Of a stretch of 64,000 nucleotides of DNA, positions 7,758 to 15,988 are shown piece by piece. The notes below the pieces were generated by a model that was not told where the DNA came from, did no database searches, and was given only the letters and a program-made list of their open reading frames with translations. The first letter of the stretch is position 1. Every line of letters begins with the position of its first letter. A program made the translations under genes and the position numbers. This stretch comes from Nonomuraea glycinis (GTDB lineage: Bacteria > Actinomycetota > Actinomycetes > Streptosporangiales > Streptosporangiaceae): the NCBI RefSeq assembly GCF_014646515.1, contig NZ_BMNK01000014.1:1-64000 (forward strand), given 5' to 3'.

Positions 7758-8750
7758 TCAGCTCGTCCGGCAGGAGACCGATGGCCAGGTCCAGGTGCCG
7801 TTGTGCTTGATGGTGAGGCCGAAGGTGTTGCCGTTGCCGTTCGGGCGCATCGTCATCACGTTGGCACTCGGCCAGGACGGGGTGCCGTTCCAGGTGGCGA
7901 GGACCTGCTGCGGCGAGGTCAGGGTGACGGTGACGATCCAGGCGTTCACGCCCGAGACGGTGACCGACAGGTTGAAGCGGTCGCTCCACTGCTGGCCCTG
8001 GGAGATGGTGGCGGTGCAGGTGCCGCCGCCGGGCGGGTCGGTGGGGTCGGCGCCGCCGTCGGGAGCGACGGCCCTGCCGGTGGCCGGGGAGATCATCCCG
8101 GCGCACAGGTTACGGCTGCGCAGGTTCGCGGCGATCTGCGGGATGGCGTTCAGCGTCGTGGCGTACTGGTCGTGCATGAGGATGACCTGGCCGTTCTGCA
8201 GGCGGCCGGCCGCCTGGACGATCTGGGCGGTGCCGGCGCCGTTCCAGTCCTGCGAGTCGACGTCCCAGAGGATCTCCGTGAGGCCGAGCTGCTGCTCCAC
8301 GGACCTCAAGGTCGCGTTGGTCTCGCCGTACGGCGGCCGGAACAGTCGTGGCGCGGTGCCTGTGGCCTGCTGGATGATCTGCTGGGTGCGCTGCAGCTCC
8401 GACGACATCTGGGCGCTGCTGAGCTGGGTGAGGTGCGGGTGGGACCAGCTGTGGTTCCCGATCCACATGCCCGCGTCGCGCTGTGCCCGGACGAGGGACT
8501 GGTTGTTCTGGGCGTTCTGGCCAGTGTTGAACATCGTGGCCCGCAGGCCGTTCGAGGTCAGCGCGTTGAGCAGGTTGGCGGTGTTGCCGCCGTTGGGCCC
8601 GTCGTCGAACGTCAGCCCGACATAGCCGGCGCCGCAGTCGGCGGCCTTGGGGCGGCTCATGGCCACGGCCGAGGTGGCGGCCAGGCAGACGGCGAGGATC
8701 GCGGCCAGGAGTGCGGCGGTGAGTGCGGAAGTGCGGTTCCGATCGATCAT
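7758..8750 (-). CDS. Secreted polysaccharide deacetylase (CE4) with C-terminal CBM2
   Basis: A 330-residue exported enzyme. Residues 1-31 form a Sec signal peptide (basic start, Leu/Ala core, ATSAVA). The NodB/CE4 domain (about 35-225) shows the metal and catalytic motifs TFDDGP, HSWSHPHL and RPPYGE, and HD in LMHDQYATTL. A Pro/Gly linker (about 232-245) leads to a family 2 carbohydrate-binding module with conserved Trp (WNGTPSW, NGTWTWP) and bounding Cys residues. This architecture occurs in actinomycete acetylxylan esterases and chitin deacetylases; the CBM2 suggests xylan, cellulose or chitin as the matrix. GAAA-TTTC boxes upstream suggest sugar-responsive control. Confidence 0.92.
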   Translation of the reverse strand: MIDRNRTSALTAALLAAILAVCLAATSAVAMSRPKAADCGAGYVGLTFDDGPNGGNTANLLNALTSNGLRATMFNTGQNAQNNQSLVRAQRDAGMWIGNHSWSHPHLTQLSSAQMSSELQRTQQIIQQATGTAPRLFRPPYGETNATLRSVEQQLGLTEILWDVDSQDWNGAGTAQIVQAAGRLQNGQVILMHDQYATTLNAIPQIAANLRSRNLCAGMISPATGRAVAPDGGADPTDPPGGGTCTATISQGQQWSDRFNLSVTVSGVNAWIVTVTLTSPQQVLATWNGTPSWPSANVMTMRPNGNGNTFGLTIKHNGTWTWPSVSCRTS

Positions 8751-8829
8751 GCTGATCCCTTGATCGTAGGGGGGTGGCTTCGCCTGCGGTCAGTGTGAAG
8801 ACCGCCCCGAAACCCGTCAACGAAGACCA

Positions 8830-8913
8830 GAAATCTTTCGACGAATGAAGCCACTTAACCGCCTGCCACGTGCCGTTATATGGTCCGAAATATTTCAGAA
8901 CCAGGAAACTTTC
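8830..8913. promoter_or_regulatory. Three GAAA-n(1-3)-TTTC palindromic boxes upstream of the deacetylase gene
   Basis: GAAATCTTTC at 8830-8839, GAAATATTTC at 8887-8896 (a perfect palindrome) and GAAACTTTC at 8905-8913 lie 80-163 bp before the deacetylase start in otherwise ordinary intergenic DNA. They resemble the CGAAANTTTCG box described for xylanase-gene control in Streptomyces. Confidence 0.5.
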
Positions 8914-8979
8914 AGACCTGTACGGGCTGCGGCGCCGGCGGCCTCCGCCGGCCCCGGTTCGTACGCGCCCGTACCCGCA

Positions 8980-9888
8980 CTACGGACCCGACAGGACCCG
9001 CTGGTCAGGCTCGCCCGTGGCCTGCCGGAACCGGCCCGGTGATACGCCGTACTCGCGGCGGAACGCCCCGGCGAAGGCGAACTCCGTCGAGTAGCCGACC
9101 TGCCGGGCGATCGTGGCCAGCGACGCGTCGGTCTCCCGGAGCAGTCGCGCGGCGCAGTTGAGCCGCCAGGCGATCAGGTACGTCATGGGCGGCTTGCCGA
9201 CCTGCGAGGTGAAGCGCCTGGTGAAGGCCGTCCGGGACATGCCCACCATCTCGCCGAGTCGCGACACGGTCCACTGCGTCCGCGGACTGTCATGGATCGC
9301 GTCCAGCGCGGTGATGATCGCCGGATCGGTGATCGCCGGCCAGGCCTCCGGGCGCCTCTCCCGCAGCCATTGGCGCAACACGCTGACGAGCATCAGATCG
9401 AGCAGCGCCGACCGCGTGACCTCGGTGCCCGGCTGCTCCTCCGCCGCACCTTCGACGAGCAGGCCGGTCAACGACCGCAACTCCGGATGCCGTTCATAGT
9501 CCGGAGACATCACGATCAGATCCGGCATCCCGGTGAGATACGGGTGCACCTGCCCGTGGTCCAACCGGTAAGAGCCGCAGAGAAACTCGAAGTCGGCGGG
9601 GCCGGGGACCGACAGGTCCGGATCCATGGCATTCAGCGGCATCTCGAGCAGAGCGCGCCGGGTGACGCTGAGCCCATGGTCCGCTCCGGAAGGGACCAGC
9701 ACGACATCGCCGGGACGCAAGGCGACGGGCGGCGCGTCGGCGCTGATGAGCCAGGCACTGCCGTCGAGGACGAGGTGGAAGCCGCTGCCGGGCTGGCCGC
9801 CCAGGCGCAGTCCCCAAGAACCGCCTTGCCGGAACCGGCGGATGGCCCGCCGGCCAACCCGGAGGCTGGAGATCGCCTGGCTGACCAT
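8980..9888 (-). CDS. AraC-family regulator with cupin sensor domain
   Basis: A 302-residue regulator. The N-terminal half is a cupin_6-type domain: GFHLVLDGSAWL, then RPGDVVLVPSGADHG, beta-barrel segments with a metal-type His. The C-terminal half has two helix-turn-helix motifs: VSRLGEMVGMSRTAFTRRF and TIARQVGYSTEFAFAGAFRR. The ATG at 9886-9888 follows GGGTGG; a GTG two codons upstream is possible. It is divergent from the thioredoxin-reductase-like gene, and both genes begin with the same GGTGGACATG leader. This family commonly represses or activates a divergent oxidoreductase, which fits here. Confidence 0.87.
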   Translation of the reverse strand: MVSQAISSLRVGRRAIRRFRQGGSWGLRLGGQPGSGFHLVLDGSAWLISADAPPVALRPGDVVLVPSGADHGLSVTRRALLEMPLNAMDPDLSVPGPADFEFLCGSYRLDHGQVHPYLTGMPDLIVMSPDYERHPELRSLTGLLVEGAAEEQPGTEVTRSALLDLMLVSVLRQWLRERRPEAWPAITDPAIITALDAIHDSPRTQWTVSRLGEMVGMSRTAFTRRFTSQVGKPPMTYLIAWRLNCAARLLRETDASLATIARQVGYSTEFAFAGAFRREYGVSPGRFRQATGEPDQRVLSGP

Positions 9889-9982
9889 GTCCACCCGACG
9901 ATGCTAACCGGCACAAACTCGTATGTACCTGCATCAACGGTGTATGGCCGCGTGGGCGGGGGGGCTGGTTCTGTAGGTGGAC

Positions 9983-10915
9983 ATGACGAGACGTACGACT
10001 GGACCGTGGGAGTGCATCGTGGTCGGCGCGGGCGCGGCGGGCATGAGCGCCGGGCTCACCCTCGCCCGAGCACGGCGCACCACGCTGATCATCGATGCCG
10101 GGCGGCAGAGCAACCTGGCCGCGCCGGACATCGGGGGCCTGCTCGGGCATGACCGGCGAGCTCCCGCGCGGTTCTACGCCGAAGGGCGGGTGGAGCTGGC
10201 GGCGTACCCGTGCGTCGAGTCACGGCCGGGCGAGGTCGTCCGAGGGGAGCGGGAGGAGGGCGGCGGCTTCGCCGTGACGTTGAGCGACGGCCGTCGCGAG
10301 CAGGCGCGGAGCATCGTGCTGGCGCCCGGCACGGACTACCGCTATCCGCGCCTGCCCGGCATGGACGAGCGATGGGGAAGCTCGGTCTTCCACTGCCCGT
10401 TCTGTCGCGGCTGGGAGGTCAGTGATCGCCCGTTGGGTGTGCTGGCGGACGGCGCGGTCGGCGTACACGGAGCTCTGAACCTGCGAGCCTGGAGCGATCG
10501 GATCACTCTGCTGACCAACGGCGGCGAGCTGACCGAGGAGCAGCGTGCGCGGCTGGCCGCCGGCGGGGTGGGGGTGGACGAGCGGCCGATCGCCGCCCTC
10601 GACGGTCCGGGCGCCGAGCTGCGGACCGTGGTCTTCGCCGGCGGCGGCGAGCTCGCCATCGGCGCCCTGCTGGTGAAGACGATTCTCCGCCAGCGCTCTT
10701 CGCTGGCAGGTGACCTCGGCGCGACCGTGATCGAACCGGACGAGATGCTCAGCGTCGAGGCGATCAAGGTGGACGCGATGCAGCGGACCGGCGTCCCCGG
10801 GCTGTACGCGGCGGGGGACGCGGCCACCTCGGTCCCGCCGTCCATGGCCGCCGCCGTCGCGTCGGGCTACCTGGCCGGCGCGAGCGCCGTGGTGGGTCTC
10901 GCCGCGGGCTACTGA
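9983..10915 (+). CDS. Thioredoxin-reductase-like FAD oxidoreductase with CPFC redox motif
   Basis: A 310-residue flavoprotein. The FAD-binding motif VVGAGAAGMSAG is at about residues 12-23. The redox-active pair is CPFC in HCPFCRGWE (about 136-144). The C-terminal FAD motif is GLYAAGDAATS, with PPSMAAAVASG after it. The NADPH segment does not show the GGGxSA signature of true thioredoxin reductases; the region around GVLADGAVGVHGALNLRAW is degenerate. The CPFC layout is seen in the GliT/HlmI group of dithiol oxidases and in many uncharacterised actinobacterial relatives. ATG 9983 follows AGGTGG by 4 bp. Likely controlled by the divergent AraC protein. Substrate unknown. Confidence 0.82.
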   Translation: MTRRTTGPWECIVVGAGAAGMSAGLTLARARRTTLIIDAGRQSNLAAPDIGGLLGHDRRAPARFYAEGRVELAAYPCVESRPGEVVRGEREEGGGFAVTLSDGRREQARSIVLAPGTDYRYPRLPGMDERWGSSVFHCPFCRGWEVSDRPLGVLADGAVGVHGALNLRAWSDRITLLTNGGELTEEQRARLAAGGVGVDERPIAALDGPGAELRTVVFAGGGELAIGALLVKTILRQRSSLAGDLGATVIEPDEMLSVEAIKVDAMQRTGVPGLYAAGDAATSVPPSMAAAVASGYLAGASAVVGLAAGY

Positions 10916-10916
10916 C

Positions 10917-10951
10917 CACCTCGTGCCACCGGCCCGCGGTGGCACGAGGTG
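10917..10951. terminator. Strong bidirectional hairpin terminator
   Basis: CACCTCGTGCCACC (10917-10930) and GGTGGCACGAGGTG (10938-10951) form a perfect 14-bp stem with a 7-nt loop. It sits between two convergent genes whose stops flank it within 7 bp. Confidence 0.85.
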
Positions 10952-10957
10952 TCGCCG

Positions 10958-12121
10958 TCATCGCGAGTCGGGGCACCCGCGTACGGCGTAGGCGAGGAAC
11001 TGGGTCACTTCGCGGTCGTCGAAGTTGTCGTCGGAGCCGATCACCAGCGTGCATTCACCGGTGCGGAGCCGGGGGCCCCAGGCGAGGCTCTCCAGGTTCT
11101 GCGTGGGGGTGTGCCGTTCGCTCAGGTCGAGAACGAGCCGCTTCCTGACCGCCTGGTACGGCCGGCCGGACGACAGGCTGTCCCTGTTCAGCACGTTCGT
11201 GGCCGATCGCAGGTCGATCTCGTACAGCTTGACCCGGTAGTTCACGCCCTCGATCCAGGAACGTTCCACGGCGAGGTAGCGGGAGTCGTCGATGGCCAGG
11301 ATCTCCGAGACCCCGGTGTCGGTGTGGCCGGTCGGCGGGACGGGGGCCGCGGGCAGGGGATCGATCGGGTACGCGTACTGGCCGCGGACGCGGCCGTCGC
11401 GGGACCAGACGGTGATGCGGGCGGGGGCGCCACGCTCGACCGTGGGCGGCCGGCCGTCCTCGAAGCGGGGGCCTTCGACGACGGCGGTGATGGATCGCCG
11501 GGTGAGGGTGACGCCCTCGAAGCCGAAGTTGCGGCGCGGTCCCCTGGCAGTGTCGGTCAGCCGGAGGTTGCGGGGGATCGGCAGCTCGCCGAGGTGACGG
11601 CCGTTCGTGGTGGTCCAGCGGACGAACAGGTCGGAGACCGGGATGTCGGGATTCCTGTCGTCGGGGCGGTCGCCCTCGTGCGCCCACAGGAGCCTGCGGC
11701 TCCAGGGGTCGTACCGGATGCTCTCGGGGTCGGCCGACTCGGGCTTCCCGTACGCGGGGTAGGGGGTGCCGTCGGCGCGCCGGAGCGTGGTGACCCCCTC
11801 GACGCGGACGCCGGTGAACGCGCCGGATCGGTTGAAGTCGAGGCGTCCGGTGTAGAAGCGGGCGGGCTGGTAGCGCCAGCGGTCATCGGAGATGAAGTAC
11901 CAGGTGCCGGTGCGCGGGTCCCGGTCGATGCCGGACAGGCCGCCGAGGGTGGTTCCGTCGACCTGCGTCTTGTGCGGGAGTCGTTGCTCGCCGAGGAACC
12001 GGGTGATGCGCAGACCGGGCACCCCCGGATCCGCGGCGGCCGCACTTCCGCCTATTCCGCCGATTCCGACCACGGTGACGAAAGCGACGGCGATTCTGCC
12101 AAATTTTCGCGGAATGTGCAT
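10958..12121 (-). CDS. Secreted esterase-like protein of the phytase family
   Basis: A 387-residue exported protein with a Sec signal (basic MHIPRKFGR, hydrophobic core, then GGSAAAADP). The mature part matches the 'esterase-like activity of phytase' domain, a beta-propeller-like fold. Seen are LSGIDRDPRTGTWYFISDDR, then DPESIRYDPWSRRLLWAHEG, NFGFEGVTL and AIDDSRYLAVERSWIEG, ending in a C-terminal Cys pair. The ATG at 12119-12121 has AGGAG 8 bp upstream; a longer frame to 12187 has no such site. Family members are found in secretomes, but the natural substrate is not settled; phosphate esters are a guess. Convergent with the flavoprotein gene. Confidence 0.85.
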   Translation of the reverse strand: MHIPRKFGRIAVAFVTVVGIGGIGGSAAAADPGVPGLRITRFLGEQRLPHKTQVDGTTLGGLSGIDRDPRTGTWYFISDDRWRYQPARFYTGRLDFNRSGAFTGVRVEGVTTLRRADGTPYPAYGKPESADPESIRYDPWSRRLLWAHEGDRPDDRNPDIPVSDLFVRWTTTNGRHLGELPIPRNLRLTDTARGPRRNFGFEGVTLTRRSITAVVEGPRFEDGRPPTVERGAPARITVWSRDGRVRGQYAYPIDPLPAAPVPPTGHTDTGVSEILAIDDSRYLAVERSWIEGVNYRVKLYEIDLRSATNVLNRDSLSSGRPYQAVRKRLVLDLSERHTPTQNLESLAWGPRLRTGECTLVIGSDDNFDDREVTQFLAYAVRGCPDSR

Positions 12122-12372
12122 GCGAATCTCCTGTTCCCCTGAATGGCTTGCCGGGAATATGAGATCGCGTAATCGAGCGATTGTCACGCCGAATGGAAGT
12201 GGCGTTTTTAATGGGCGGGGGAATCTCCTGATATACCCGTTCTAAGTGCTCCACGCCCAGCGGACGCCCGCGCAGGTGCCCTCGCGAGCGCCCGGAAAAT
12301 CGTTCGCTTCTCCCTGCCCCGCTGCGGCAACATGGCAGCGGCGATGTCGGCATTCGGGAGGGCGGACAGGCT
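12122..12372. other. 251-bp divergent intergenic region
   Basis: Serves the secreted esterase-like gene (leftward) and the ABC exporter (rightward). It is more AT-rich near 12190-12245, where both promoters probably lie. No repeats, small gene or clear operator seen. Confidence 0.5.
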
Positions 12373-14199
12373 ATGCACGCACGACAAAAGGAAGCCGACG
12401 ACGGTTCATCCGTCCGAAAGTCGGCCGTTATCCTGGCGCTGCGCTACTACTGTGGCGAGTTGCTTCGCCAGCGGTGGGTCGCGGCGCCCGCGATGATACT
12501 GCCGGCGATGGGGAACATCTCCCTGTTCTATCTGGCGCCGCTGATGGTGGCCGGGCTGGTGGGGCGACTGGCCGAGGGCGGGGACGCCCCCATGGCCGCG
12601 CTCCTGCCCTACGTGCTCGGCTTCGGCGCGCTGCTGCTGCTCGGCGAGGTGCTGTGGCGGGTGGGACTGCACTTCCTCAACCGTACGGACGCGCGGGGCA
12701 TCGAGCGGCTCGGCGTGGTGGGCATGGACGCGTTGCTGACGAAGGACGCCGCGTTCTTCCATGACAATTTCGCCGGTTCGCTGACCAAACGGGTGCTGGG
12801 GTTCTCCTCCAGGTTCGAGGATTTCGTCGACACGCTCACCTTCTCGATCATGGCCAAGGTGGTGCCGCTGATCTTCGCTTCGGTGGTGCTGTGGCAGTAC
12901 CACCCGCTGCTGGTCGTCGTGCTCGTGGGCCTCATCATGCTCACCGGACTCCTCATCGCGCCGCTCGTTCGCCGTCGCCAAGCGCTGGTCGACAAGCGTG
13001 AGGCCGCCAAGGTGCTGGTGTCGGGCCACGTCGCCGACGTGCTGACCAACATGGAGACGGTCCGCGCGTTCGCCGCCGAGGATCGCGAGGCCGCCGAGCA
13101 TCGGACCAGGGTCGCCGAGCAGCGCAGGCTGTCGCTGCGTTCCTGGGACTACGGCAACCTCCGGGTGGACACCGTCGTGGCCCCGTTCTCGGTCCTCACC
13201 AGCACCGTGGGCCTGCTTCTCGCGGTGGGGCTGCGGGGCGGGCTGGGCGTGGAGGCCATCGTGGTGACGTTCACCTACTACGCCAACGCGATCAACATCA
13301 TGTTCGAGTTCAACCAGATCTACCGGCGCATCGAGACCGTGCTCACCGAGGCCGCCCAGTTCACCGAACTGCTCCTGGTGCCGCCCACCGTGGTGGATCC
13401 GGCCGAGCCGCAGCCGCTGCGCCCGGCCGACGCGGGCGTCCGCTTCGAGCGGGTGAGATTCGCGCACGACCAGGGCGCGGCGCTGTTCGAGGACCTAAAC
13501 CTGGACATCCCCAGCGGCACCAAGATCGGGCTGGTCGGCCAGTCCGGAGGGGGCAAGACCACGCTCACCCGGCTGTTGCTGCGCCTGATGGACATCGACG
13601 GCGGCCGGATCCTGATCGGCGGCCAGGACATCACCCGAATGCGCCAAGCCGACCTGCGGAGTCTCGTCGCCTATGTCCCCCAGGAACCGGCCATGTTCCA
13701 CCGGTCGGTGCGGGACAACATCGCCTTCGCCCGGCCGGGCGCCACCGAGGCCGAGATCCTCCGGGCCGCGCGGGCGGCGCATGTCACGGAGTTCGTAGAA
13801 TCGCTGCCGCACGGATTCGACACCCTGGTCGGCGAGCGTGGCATCAAGCTCTCCGGCGGCCAGCGGCAACGCCTCGCCCTCGCGCGGGCCATCATCCGCG
13901 ACGCGCCGATCCTGCTGCTGGACGAGGCGACCAGCGCGCTGGACTCCGAGAGCGAGATCCTGGTCCAGGAAGCCCTGTGGCAGCTGATGCGGGACCGTAC
14001 CGCGCTGGTGGTCGCGCACCGGCTGAGCACCGTCGTCCGCATGGACCGGCTGGTCGTGCTCAACCGGGGACGCATCGTGGAGCAGGGCACGCACAGCGAC
14101 CTGATGCAGGCCGACGGTCCCTACGCCCGGCTCTGGCGGCACCAGTCGGGTGGCTTCCTGGTCGACGATGACGACACCTCGGACGTGCTCCAGCACTGA
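12373..14199 (+). CDS. ABC exporter, fused membrane and ATPase domains (ABCB type)
   Basis: A 608-residue half-transporter that should work as a homodimer. Residues about 20-340 carry six transmembrane helices. The nucleotide-binding domain (about 360-600) is complete: Walker A GQSGGGKTT (about 387), Q-loop YVPQEPAMF, signature LSGGQRQRLALARA, Walker B with catalytic Glu LLLDEATSALD and H-loop VVAHRLSTV. The start is preceded by a GGGAGGG run. It precedes an acyltransferase-3 gene by 64 bp, so it could export a lipid or glycan precursor linked to envelope acylation, but a general drug or lipid role is equally possible. Confidence 0.9.
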   Translation: MHARQKEADDGSSVRKSAVILALRYYCGELLRQRWVAAPAMILPAMGNISLFYLAPLMVAGLVGRLAEGGDAPMAALLPYVLGFGALLLLGEVLWRVGLHFLNRTDARGIERLGVVGMDALLTKDAAFFHDNFAGSLTKRVLGFSSRFEDFVDTLTFSIMAKVVPLIFASVVLWQYHPLLVVVLVGLIMLTGLLIAPLVRRRQALVDKREAAKVLVSGHVADVLTNMETVRAFAAEDREAAEHRTRVAEQRRLSLRSWDYGNLRVDTVVAPFSVLTSTVGLLLAVGLRGGLGVEAIVVTFTYYANAINIMFEFNQIYRRIETVLTEAAQFTELLLVPPTVVDPAEPQPLRPADAGVRFERVRFAHDQGAALFEDLNLDIPSGTKIGLVGQSGGGKTTLTRLLLRLMDIDGGRILIGGQDITRMRQADLRSLVAYVPQEPAMFHRSVRDNIAFARPGATEAEILRAARAAHVTEFVESLPHGFDTLVGERGIKLSGGQRQRLALARAIIRDAPILLLDEATSALDSESEILVQEALWQLMRDRTALVVAHRLSTVVRMDRLVVLNRGRIVEQGTHSDLMQADGPYARLWRHQSGGFLVDDDDTSDVLQH

Positions 14200-14263
14200 C
14201 TTCGGGACGAATTTGCGACCTCGCTCGGACGCGACTCGGACACGGGGCGGTGATCGTCGTGGC

Positions 14264-15514
14264 ATGAACGTTGTCGAGCGGAGCGGCGTGGCACGCGGTG
14301 CCGGGCCCAGGGTGCACCTGGCCGCGTTGGACGGGCTGCGCGGGGTGGCGATCCTCGGCGTCCTGCTGTTCCACACCGGCCACCTGTCCGGCGGGTTCCT
14401 CGGGGTGGACCTGTTCTTCGCCCTGTCCGGCTACCTGATCACCGATCTGCTGCTGCGGGAGATCGCCGTGACCGGCGCCGTGTCGCTGGTCGCCTTCTGG
14501 GGCCGGCGGATCCGCCGGCTGCTCCCGGCGTTGGTGATCATGCTGGTGGTCGTCACGCTGCTGGTCCGGCTGGTGGGGCCGCCGGACCTGGTGCGTACGA
14601 CGCTGTCGGACGGCCCGTGGGTGCAGGTCAACCTGATCAACTGGCACCTGCTCGCCGAGTCGGCCGGCTACTGGGACCGGTTCGGTGCGGACCGGGTGTT
14701 CGGGCACCTGTGGAGCATCGCCGTCGAGGAGCAGTTCTACCTGGTGTGGCCGGTGCTGGTGCTGGTCGTCGCCCGGTGGGGGCGGCGGGTGGCGGGCCGG
14801 GTGGCGCTGGTCGCGATCCTGGTCTCGGCCGTCTCGCTGATCCTCATGGTCACGCTGGCCGACCCGGCGGACCCGACCCGCGTCTACACCGGCACCGACA
14901 CGCGGGCGTTCTCACTGCTGCTGGGCGCCGCGATCGCCACCCGGCCGATCCGCGACGCACTGGCCCGTACGGTCGGCACCCGGCCGGTCCACGACGGACT
15001 GGCCCGTACGGTCGGCGGGTGGGCGGGTGGGGCGGCGGGGTTGGTCGTGGTCGGGATGGGGGTGGCGTGGGCGCTCGTGGACGGGGTGGACTCGGCGTGG
15101 TTGTTCACCGGTGGGCTCTTCCTGCACTCGCTGGCCGGCGCGCTGCTGGTCGGCCTGTGCGTGCAGGCGCCGCACACGGCGGTCGCCAGAGCCCTCGCCT
15201 GGCAGCCGCTGCGCCGGCTCGGCCTGATCTCCTACAGCGTGTACCTGTGGCACTGGCCGATCCTCGTCCTGCTCTCCCCCGAGCGGACGGGCCTCGACGG
15301 GTGGGCGCGCTCGCTGGCGGTGTACGCGGCGTCGATCGGCCTGGCCACGCTGTCGAAGTGGCTGGTCGAGGACCCGATCCGCTTCCGTGCCCGGTGGGCC
15401 AGGGGGCGGGGCGGGCTGGTGGCGTTCGTCGCGGTCATGGCCGGGCTGGCCGTGCTGTGGCTCGCCGTGCCCGGGCCGGCATCGGTGACCATCGACGTCA
15501 CCCGGCTGGGCTGA
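14264..15514 (+). CDS. Acyltransferase-3 family membrane protein (OafA-like)
   Basis: A 416-residue polytopic protein that typically moves acetyl or other acyl groups across the membrane onto surface glycans or lipids. Family motifs: LDGLRGVAILGVLLFH near the N-terminus with the catalytic His, FLGVDLFFALSGYLIT, RRIRRLLPAL, and HLWSIAVEEQFYLVWPV. About ten to twelve hydrophobic helices are visible. The C-terminus lacks a fused SGNH domain, but a separate SGNH lipoprotein lies 2.7 kb away. The ATG at 14264 lacks a strong ribosome binding site; an earlier in-frame start overlaps the ABC gene. Residues 226-251 are a 13-residue tandem duplication. The stop is adjacent to the stop of the convergent lipoprotein gene. 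Confidence 0.9.
   Translation: MNVVERSGVARGAGPRVHLAALDGLRGVAILGVLLFHTGHLSGGFLGVDLFFALSGYLITDLLLREIAVTGAVSLVAFWGRRIRRLLPALVIMLVVVTLLVRLVGPPDLVRTTLSDGPWVQVNLINWHLLAESAGYWDRFGADRVFGHLWSIAVEEQFYLVWPVLVLVVARWGRRVAGRVALVAILVSAVSLILMVTLADPADPTRVYTGTDTRAFSLLLGAAIATRPIRDALARTVGTRPVHDGLARTVGGWAGGAAGLVVVGMGVAWALVDGVDSAWLFTGGLFLHSLAGALLVGLCVQAPHTAVARALAWQPLRRLGLISYSVYLWHWPILVLLSPERTGLDGWARSLAVYAASIGLATLSKWLVEDPIRFRARWARGRGGLVAFVAVMAGLAVLWLAVPGPASVTIDVTRLG
14939..15016 (+). repeat. In-frame 39-bp tandem duplication inside the acyltransferase gene
   Basis: Two 13-codon units encode TRPIRDALARTVG and TRPVHDGLARTVG. They lie in a loop between predicted helices, where an insertion is likely tolerated. Confidence 0.85.
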
Positions 15515-15988
15515 TCATTCGATCAGCGGGCAGGTCCGCAGCTTGGCCGACTCCGGCGTGGCCAAGGTGAAGCCCAGCCGCACCTTGGTGGTCCGCGAAC
15601 CGCCGCTCTGCACCCACACGCCCAACGCCGTGCACACGATCTGGTCGATGCCCAGCGGGGTCACCTCGTAGGTCGCCAACGGCAGCCGCAGGTCTATCAG
15701 GTCGGGCGTGGTCTCCACGAAGACCCTGGTCACGCCTTCCGTCGTGGTGATCTGGGTGCGCAGATCCTCCCCGGGGCCGGTCAGCAGCCAGGCCAGCGCC
15801 TCGGCGATCGTGCCCAGGTGATCGGTCCGCCGGAGCTGCGGCCGCAGCCGGTCGTCCGCGTCGACGAAGTACAGCGTCGCCCCGGACGCCACACCCGTGG
15901 GGGCCTGACCCGCGTCGATGACCTCCGAGGGCTGGATGCCGCAGCCCGCCACCATCACGGCCAGCGCCGTCAACCAGATTCGGCTCAT
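15515..15988 (-). CDS. Lipoprotein of the two-component operon (GerMN/CseA-like)
   Basis: A 157-residue exported lipoprotein. The signal ends in the lipobox VAGC (residues 13-16), so the mature protein is anchored at Cys16. The rest looks like a single GerMN-type domain: TLYFVDADDRLRPQLRRTD, then TIAEALAWLLTGPGEDLRTQ, a pattern shared with LpqB and spore-germination GerM proteins. It overlaps the histidine kinase stop by ATGA and is the third gene of the operon. In Streptomyces the CseA lipoprotein modulates its cognate sensor kinase; a similar sensing or damping role is inferred here. Domain call is by pattern only. Confidence 0.75.
   Translation of the reverse strand: MSRIWLTALAVMVAGCGIQPSEVIDAGQAPTGVASGATLYFVDADDRLRPQLRRTDHLGTIAEALAWLLTGPGEDLRTQITTTEGVTRVFVETTPDLIDLRLPLATYEVTPLGIDQIVCTALGVWVQSGGSRTTKVRLGFTLATPESAKLRTCPLIE

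Noticed and set aside
12373..14199. ABC exporter at 12.4 kb as part of the siderophore system
   Set aside because: It has all ATPase motifs, no iron box and lies over 8 kb away beside envelope genes.
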